Assembly: GCA_030672805.1 (NCBI GenBank)
Contig: DAOVFR010000050.1
Coordinates: 1-11,747 of the forward strand
DNA: 11,747 nt
From: Candidatus Krumholzibacteriota bacterium
Lineage (GTDB): Bacteria > Krumholzibacteriota > Krumholzibacteriia > Krumholzibacteriales > Krumholzibacteriaceae
Direction: 5' to 3'
Shown here piece by piece: positions 7,560 through 11,747 of the stretch (positions within the stretch are counted from its first letter, which is position 1; every line of letters starts with the position of its first letter). Below the pieces are notes generated by a model. That model had not been told where the DNA came from. It worked only from the letters and a program-made list of their open reading frames with translations, and ran no database searches. A program made the position numbers and the translations under genes.

Positions 7560-9932
7560 TCACTCCCCCACCGCACTCCGCTCCATGTTCTCGAGCCGAT
7601 GATATAGTTCGCGTATCTCGCTCCGCTGTGCAACCGTCGAGTGAAGCGAGAGACACCTGTTCAGAAGCTCCCTTACACCACCACTCCTGTCGAGGTCGAG
7701 ACGGCTGCGCGCGAGCGCGATGCAAACATCGTTCCTGTTCGGATCGTGCCGGTACGCGTAATCGGCGAGGGTCTCGCGCTCCTCGACACGGCCGCGCCGC
7801 ACGTAAAGGCCGTCGAGCGCCTTCCATGCCGGATAGAAGTAGAAGGCCCTGAGGGCTTCGACGAGCCGCCTCTCTCCCTCACGTTCGCTGCCGGAGCGAA
7901 CCAGCATCCTCCCCCGTGAGGTGAGCGCGTAGATCCTCATCACCGAATGATAGAAGGCCCTTATATCGCCATCGTTGTGCCAGAGCAGCTCCCTTTCGTA
8001 GAAGAGGGGCGACCGCGGCCACACCCGCACCGTGAATGGACGGCCGACGCGGAAAACGCGGTACATCTCGTTCTCGTAAACCAGCTCGAAACCGCGCAGC
8101 TTCTCCGGCTCGAAGACAAGGCGGTAGGCGGCGCAGCCCGGCGGCATGTTCATCAATCCCGCCTGGTAGAGGGGTGACTCCTTCGTCGGGTCGCAGCCGA
8201 CGGCGATGCTCACCGCCAGGTAATCGGCCGACTGCTCCATGCAGAACTCGAGGAGGCTCCCCTCGCCGGAGTATAGTTTTCCGAGCAGTCGTCCGGCCTT
8301 TGCCCTGAGACGGGGCGCCTCGAAGAAATCGTTCAGGTTGGTCGCGCGTCCGGTGTATGTCAGCACCTGGGGGGATAGGTAGTGGAGCGTCATGATCACG
8401 GCATCGGGCTCCGTGCTTTTCCTGATCCAGGAGAGCATCTCCCCTTCCGGATCGCGCGAGACGGGGAAAACCACGAATTTCTCCCGCGAGCGAATCCCGA
8501 GCTTCTTTGATAGACGCCGCCAGATGTCGCCGCGGCCCTCCCACGCAACATCCTGCAGCAGCGACAGCGTAAAGACCACGGCCACAAGAACGGCCGAAAC
8601 ACGGTACAGCCACCTGCTTTCCCTTCCCCCACCGGACCCTGCCGCGTTGCCCCCCACGGCAAGTACGGCGATAAAGCCGAAGAATGGAAGCATCCTCTGC
8701 ATGAGGAGAAACAGGAAAAAAAAGACAAGTAGAAACGAAACGGCGAACGTGGCCGGCAAATCACCGGTCCTCATGCGCCGAACGAGACGATCGACAGGGC
8801 CGGGCAGGAGCAGTATGACCGGCAGTGAAAAGACAAACAGGTGCCTCGGGTCGGGCGAAAGAAACGGCCCGACCCAGAATGCCCTCACGTCGAACGGGAG
8901 CAGTCCAGGGTCGATGGGTTTTTCGAGATACCGCAGTTTGTACAGCACAAGGCCGAATAAGTGTGAATACGAGGCAAAGTGACCTTTCAGAACCAGGCCC
9001 GGTACGATGACACATGCGCATGCGGCCGCTGCCGCGGCCGTCCCGAGCAGCACCCCGATTGGGAGACCCATCCAGGCCCCGCCCGGCCCTCCATCACCTG
9101 TGCCGATTTCACCTGCTTTTTTCTTTCCCCTCACGCGCTCCACAGCGAAGTCCGCGGCGAGCCACGCGGCGGACAGTCCCACCGGGATCGAGAGCAGGAA
9201 CCCGCCGCCGCGGAGGAACGGCACGGCGGCGCCCGAGATCGCGATACACGCGATCAGCACCCTTACGGCGCGTCTCTCGACACCGTTCGCCATGCCGATG
9301 ATCCGTGCTATAACCAGAAAAAGAAGGAACGGGATGAGATAGAACTGCGTCCCCTGCCACGTAACCAGGGCCAGAGCACAGAACACTCCCGACAGAACGG
9401 GGCGGAGCCACCCCTTCGACGTGAAAGAAGAAAAGAAAAAGTAGATGTGAAAGATCAACAGTGGCAGGGTCACGTTTTCCCTGATCAGCTCGAAGCCGTT
9501 CGACCGGCTCGTGAGCGGCAGCACAACGGCAAATAGCGCCGCGGTGACGGCGCCCGCCCCGTACGTCCCCCACAACCGCACGGCGAGCAGGGCAAGGGGA
9601 ACAATCGACAGCGAGAAGAAAAAAGCCGTGAAAAACCGGACGAATGCGGCGAGATCCGGCTTTCCGAACGGAATGAGCCGGTACATCCACCCGTAGAGAT
9701 ACTCCATGCCGATCGAGGTCTCCCTGTACACGTTAAGTCCCTCGGGGTACTGCGCCTTCACGTCGATAGACGGAACCATCCCGCCCCGCGCAATCACCTC
9801 GGTATACCTGAAGTGCGCAGCGCCCTCCGCGGCGAAACGGGGCCGGTCGAGCCGCGAACGGAGTGCATACCGTGTCACGTTAGACAGGCAAAAGAGGGCG
9901 ATCATGATTATGAAGAATAATTTCCTGTTCAA
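7560..9932 (-). CDS. STT3/AglB-like GT-C family membrane protein lacking WWDYG
   Basis: A 790-residue inner-membrane protein that looks like a distant oligosaccharyltransferase catalytic subunit. After a first TM come EGAAHFRYTEVIARGGMVPS (36-55) and AQYPEG (60-65). These match the first external loop of STT3/AglB (D-x-Y-Y-H-L-R, then the P-G/YP-x-G region), but Glu36 replaces the catalytic Asp. SRSNGFELIRENVTLP (142-157) sits where STT3 has its D-N-E motif, TWQGTQFYL (191-199) resembles W-G-G-Y, and MQRMLPFFGFIAVLAVGG (411-428) resembles the conserved Arg helix. The soluble part (about 470-660) has TLHYLSPQVLTYTGRATNLN (515-534), aligned where WWDYG should be. Residues about 660-790 are helical and TPR-like. 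The TTG at 9932 is preferred (GAGGA 7 nt upstream); an ATG at 10067 would overlap the divergent gene. GT-C membership is likely; N-glycosylation activity is doubtful. Confidence 0.7.
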   Translation of the reverse strand: MNRKLFFIIMIALFCLSNVTRYALRSRLDRPRFAAEGAAHFRYTEVIARGGMVPSIDVKAQYPEGLNVYRETSIGMEYLYGWMYRLIPFGKPDLAAFVRFFTAFFFSLSIVPLALLAVRLWGTYGAGAVTAALFAVVLPLTSRSNGFELIRENVTLPLLIFHIYFFFSSFTSKGWLRPVLSGVFCALALVTWQGTQFYLIPFLLFLVIARIIGMANGVERRAVRVLIACIAISGAAVPFLRGGGFLLSIPVGLSAAWLAADFAVERVRGKKKAGEIGTGDGGPGGAWMGLPIGVLLGTAAAAAACACVIVPGLVLKGHFASYSHLFGLVLYKLRYLEKPIDPGLLPFDVRAFWVGPFLSPDPRHLFVFSLPVILLLPGPVDRLVRRMRTGDLPATFAVSFLLVFFFLFLLMQRMLPFFGFIAVLAVGGNAAGSGGGRESRWLYRVSAVLVAVVFTLSLLQDVAWEGRGDIWRRLSKKLGIRSREKFVVFPVSRDPEGEMLSWIRKSTEPDAVIMTLHYLSPQVLTYTGRATNLNDFFEAPRLRAKAGRLLGKLYSGEGSLLEFCMEQSADYLAVSIAVGCDPTKESPLYQAGLMNMPPGCAAYRLVFEPEKLRGFELVYENEMYRVFRVGRPFTVRVWPRSPLFYERELLWHNDGDIRAFYHSVMRIYALTSRGRMLVRSGSEREGERRLVEALRAFYFYPAWKALDGLYVRRGRVEERETLADYAYRHDPNRNDVCIALARSRLDLDRSGGVRELLNRCLSLHSTVAQRSEIRELYHRLENMERSAVGE

Positions 9933-9939
9933 CCCGGAA

Positions 9940-9944
9940 TCCTC
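9940..9944 (-). promoter_or_regulatory. Ribosome binding site supporting TTG start at 9932
   Basis: On the minus strand GAGGA lies 7 nt before the TTG. Starting here places NRKLFFIIMIALFCLSNV at the N-terminus, a normal first membrane segment, and avoids overlap with the gene at 10058. Confidence 0.7.
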
Positions 9945-9977
9945 GTGTCCGGCATCCCGGCGCCGGCTCGATACGTA

Positions 9978-10006
9978 TTGATAAAACCGCCCTATTCTGA
10001 CATAAT
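9978..10006 (+). promoter_or_regulatory. Strong extended -10 promoter for the RAM-domain gene
   Basis: TTGATA (9978-9983) and CATAAT (10001-10006) are 17 nt apart, each 5/6 to consensus, with TGA directly before the -10 giving the extended TGn element. Transcription would start near 10013 with a leader of about 45 nt. I found no comparably good promoter for the divergent STT3-like gene. Confidence 0.65.
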
Positions 10007-10057
10007 CGGAACCGGCACACAAGAAACGTTCATCCCGGCAGGAGGAGGAAATCGATA

Positions 10058-10300
10058 ATGCGAGCAACGGCTTACGTCCTGATCAACCTTGCGGCGGGCA
10101 TCTTCGAGGATGTGTACAGCAAGTTGACCAAGCTCGAGTTCGTGCAGCAGGTCCATGCCGTTTCAGGACCGTATGACATGATTGCGATCGTGAATGGTCC
10201 AACATTCAACGACATCGGCAAGAACGTTCTGAACGAGATTCAGACTGTCCGCGGTGTGCAGAACACGATCACTTGCAACGTGATATTCCTCGAAAACTAG
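10058..10300 (+). CDS. Stand-alone RAM (Lrp/AsnC ligand-binding) domain protein
   Basis: An 80-residue cytosolic protein consisting only of the regulator-of-amino-acid-metabolism (AsnC_trans_reg) fold. The beta-alpha-beta-beta-alpha-beta order is visible: MRATAYVLINL, the helix IFEDVYSKLTKLEFV, then QVHAVSGPYDMIAIVNG with the family GPYD turn, the helix FNDIGKNVLNEIQTV, and NTITCNVIFLEN. Full-length Lrp/AsnC proteins (about 150 residues) have an N-terminal HTH, which is absent here. Stand-alone RAM proteins form oligomers and bind amino acids or other small ligands, or pair with HTH-bearing partners. The start is secure, with AGGAGGAGG at 10040-10048, 9 nt before the ATG. Its base composition looks less GC-rich than its neighbours. 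A GT-C gene follows after 46 nt with no terminator between them, so they may be co-transcribed. The ligand is unknown. Confidence 0.9.
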   Translation: MRATAYVLINLAAGIFEDVYSKLTKLEFVQQVHAVSGPYDMIAIVNGPTFNDIGKNVLNEIQTVRGVQNTITCNVIFLEN

Positions 10301-10335
10301 GTCCGGGCCGATAGTCCGCCACCGTTGAATACCGC

Positions 10336-10341
10336 AAGGAG
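10336..10341 (+). promoter_or_regulatory. Ribosome binding site supporting TTG start at 10347
   Basis: AAGGAG lies 5 nt before the TTG at 10347. The next in-frame candidate, GTG at 10386, falls inside the first membrane segment, so the TTG is preferred. Confidence 0.75.
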
Positions 10342-10346
10342 ATCCA

Positions 10347-11747
10347 TTGACACCGCGAACGAGGACGCTGATACTCACTGTCACGGTGTTTGCCCTCTTT
10401 GCCGCTGGGCTGCCGTTCTTTCACTACCTCCCGGACGACACATATATCACCCTCCGGTATGCACGGCACGTGCTGGAGGGTGACGGCTTTTCGTACAATG
10501 CGGGCGAGCGTCTCGAGGGCTACACCAACTTCCTCTGGCTGATAATCATTGTCCTGACTGGAAAGCTCGGAAGTCCCCTCATCCTGGCGGCGAGGACGCT
10601 GAGCTGCATTTTCTCCATCGCCACACTCCTGCTCGCCCTGTACGCCGGAAACAGGTTTTTATCGATGCACCGCGGGACATGCAGCGATGCGGACGATGGC
10701 GGGTGGAACCGCTCCGTGGCAGCCGCGCTCCCCGCCCTGATACTCGCATCATCGGCGCCGCTTCAGACCTGGAGCCTCGCCGGCACGGAAACCGCCCTCT
10801 TCACGTTTCTCCTGCTGCTCGGCGTTGTGATGATCATGGAGGAGCGCAAACCGGCAGCCGTCTTCGCCGTCTTCGGGATACTCGGCCTCGTCCGCCCCGA
10901 GGGGCTTGCCTTCTATGCGCTGGCAGGTTGTATCATGCTCGCGCGGGGTCCCCGCCGGCGAACGGTGCTGATTCACGGCGCAGGCGTGCTGGTCCTCATG
11001 TACGCACCGTACATCATCTGGAAATGGCGCTACTTCGGCTCGATCGTCCCCAACACGTTCTACGCAAAGATGGGACCGGCCCGGCTCATGCTCTCGAACG
11101 GATCTCGATACGTATTCCGATTCCTTACGAGCTACGGCTACCTGTTCGTCCTGGGAGCGCTTCTGTTGAAAAAGCGGCTCCTGTCGCCGAGGCCGTTCCT
11201 GCTGCCAGCCTCGTTCATTCTCGCCCACTGGCTCATTGTCCTGGTACTCGGCGGCGACTGGATGCCTCACTTCCGTCTGCTGCTCCCGACGATGCCGCTC
11301 GTTGCGCTTGTCGCGGCGGCAGGCATCTCGGAGGCCTCCGTGTCCGGCGCTCCGCCGGGGACCGGGGACGCTCAACCGGGGACCGGTGAAGCTCATCCGC
11401 CGACCGGAGACACTGCACCGCGGACCGGTGAGCATCCCCAACAGGCCTCCGCACTACCGCAGCAGTCCCACAATCCCGCTGCGGTCGTCTCCCTCGTTCT
11501 CGTGTTCCTCGCCATGCTGCCGGGCGGTATGGGGTACCGTTACTTCAAGGCCGAGCGGTTCGCCGTCCGCAAGTTCGCGGTGGTCGGACAGCGTCTCAGG
11601 GACACACTTCCCCCGGGAACCCGCATCGCGTGCGGATCGACCGGTGCGATAGGTTTCTATACGAACATGCCGATCATCGACATCCTGGGCCTCAACAACA
11701 GGCACATCGCCCGAAACGGCACAATCGTGGCGAGACAGCCGGGCCAC
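10347..11747 (+). CDS. GT-C glycosyltransferase (AftB/ArnT-like), 3'-truncated by window edge
   Basis: The frame is open from a TTG start to the last base, giving 467 residues without a stop. After the first TM comes the family's catalytic loop PDDTYITLRYARHVLEGDG (29-47), with Asp30/Asp31, and RLEGYTNFLW (55-64). This is the pattern of polyprenyl-phosphate-sugar transferases related to mycobacterial AftB and to ArnT/PMT enzymes. Further family marks are LAGTETALF (144-152), VRPEG (182-186), PNTFYAK (235-241), GGDWMPHFRLLLP (302-314) and, near the edge, GLNNRHIAR (448-456). The protein should sit in the inner membrane and transfer a sugar from a lipid-phosphate donor on the outer face; donor and acceptor are unknown. 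Residues 337-364 are four degenerate heptapeptide repeats between two membrane segments, an insertion I do not expect in this family. It follows the RAM gene by 46 nt. The C-terminus lies beyond the window. Confidence 0.88.
   Translation, partial: MTPRTRTLILTVTVFALFAAGLPFFHYLPDDTYITLRYARHVLEGDGFSYNAGERLEGYTNFLWLIIIVLTGKLGSPLILAARTLSCIFSIATLLLALYAGNRFLSMHRGTCSDADDGGWNRSVAAALPALILASSAPLQTWSLAGTETALFTFLLLLGVVMIMEERKPAAVFAVFGILGLVRPEGLAFYALAGCIMLARGPRRRTVLIHGAGVLVLMYAPYIIWKWRYFGSIVPNTFYAKMGPARLMLSNGSRYVFRFLTSYGYLFVLGALLLKKRLLSPRPFLLPASFILAHWLIVLVLGGDWMPHFRLLLPTMPLVALVAAAGISEASVSGAPPGTGDAQPGTGEAHPPTGDTAPRTGEHPQQASALPQQSHNPAAVVSLVLVFLAMLPGGMGYRYFKAERFAVRKFAVVGQRLRDTLPPGTRIACGSTGAIGFYTNMPIIDILGLNNRHIARNGTIVARQPGH
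11355..11438 (+). repeat. Degenerate 21-bp tandem repeat, four units, in the glycosyltransferase gene
   Basis: Four 21-bp units (11355, 11376, 11397 and 11418) share the core CCG-N-ACCGG and stay in frame. They encode PGTGDAQ, PGTGEAH, PPTGDTA and PRTGEHP. Units 1 and 2 are most alike, and units 3 and 4 have diverged, mostly within the P-x-T-G-D/E frame. It lies between two hydrophobic segments and is followed by a Gln/Ser/Pro-rich linker. The unit length is a multiple of three, so copy-number change would keep the frame. Confidence 0.8.

Noticed and set aside
8716..8723. Run of eight A (eight U in the STT3-like mRNA) as a slippage or phase-variation site
   Set aside because: It encodes a Phe-rich membrane segment and the frame is intact. 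Eight bases is short for phase variation, and nothing points to an alternative product.
9957..9966. Perfect palindrome CCGGCGCCGG in the RAM/STT3-like divergent region
   Set aside because: Short GC palindromes are expected by chance at this base composition and there is no second copy; I see no reason to call it an operator.
9933..10067. 45-codon extension of the STT3-like frame to an ATG at 10067
   Set aside because: It would overlap the RAM gene's start and its promoter, has no good ribosome binding site, and gives a polar Arg/Ser-rich lead instead of a membrane segment.
11355..11438. 21-bp repeats considered as a CRISPR array or an intergenic repeat
   Set aside because: The units are directly adjacent with no spacers and lie in frame inside a conserved coding region.
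10679..11652. Plus-strand open frames in other phases at 10679-11389 and 11236-11652
   Set aside because: Both are Arg/Pro/Ser-rich shadows of the glycosyltransferase, whose own frame is open throughout 10347-11747 and carries clear family motifs.

Overview
This is about 11.7 kb of GC-rich bacterial chromosome. I see no rRNA, tRNA, CRISPR array or insertion sequence. It holds seven protein-coding genes, five complete in both ends and two cut by the window edges. The mix fits a Gram-negative member of the FCB group or a neighbouring candidate phylum such as Krumholzibacteriota or Eisenbacteria. It includes a PorV/PorQ-type outer-membrane barrel, a secreted Ig-like protein with a FlgD-type C-terminal domain, a TPR-bearing polytopic membrane protein and GT-C glycosyltransferases. 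The lineage is inferred from protein style only. Five of the seven genes appear to start at GTG or TTG, each behind a usable Shine-Dalgarno sequence.

Layout. Positions 1-936 (+) carry the C-terminal two thirds or so of a glutamate/dicarboxylate:cation symporter. It is followed 14 nt later by a 712-residue membrane protein with about seven TPR units (951-3089, +). A short convergent gap with a GC hairpin separates this from a Na+/phosphate cotransporter with a C-terminal PhoU-like domain (3160-4815, -). The 224-nt region 4816-5039 is a divergent control region. It has a candidate sigma70 promoter on each strand and a perfect 11-bp tandem duplication next to the rightward -35 box. The rightward promoter drives a two-gene unit: a secreted multi-Ig protein with a FlgD-like tail (5040-6611) and, overlapping it by ATGA, a PorV/PorQ-family barrel (6608-7555).

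Positions 7560-9932 (-) encode a 790-residue STT3/AglB-like GT-C protein whose stop lies 4 nt from the PorV stop. It lacks the WWDYG motif that defines oligosaccharyltransferases. Divergent from it, behind a strong extended -10 promoter, is an 80-residue stand-alone RAM (Lrp/AsnC ligand-binding) protein (10058-10300). A GT-C glycosyltransferase of the AftB/ArnT-like type follows (10347 to the window end). It contains a degenerate 21-bp tandem repeat encoding P-x-T-G-D/E heptapeptides.

How the genes may work together (inference): the symporter and the Na+/Pi transporter handle solute uptake. The Ig/FlgD-tail protein and PorV barrel form a coupled envelope pair, possibly a secreted cargo and its outer-membrane partner. 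The two GT-C proteins, and perhaps the TPR protein, point to glycan or glycoprotein assembly at the outer face of the inner membrane. No complete, clearly new system is demonstrated. The best leads are the WWDYG-less STT3 homologue, the Ig/PorV pair with its promoter architecture, and the repeat-bearing glycosyltransferase.
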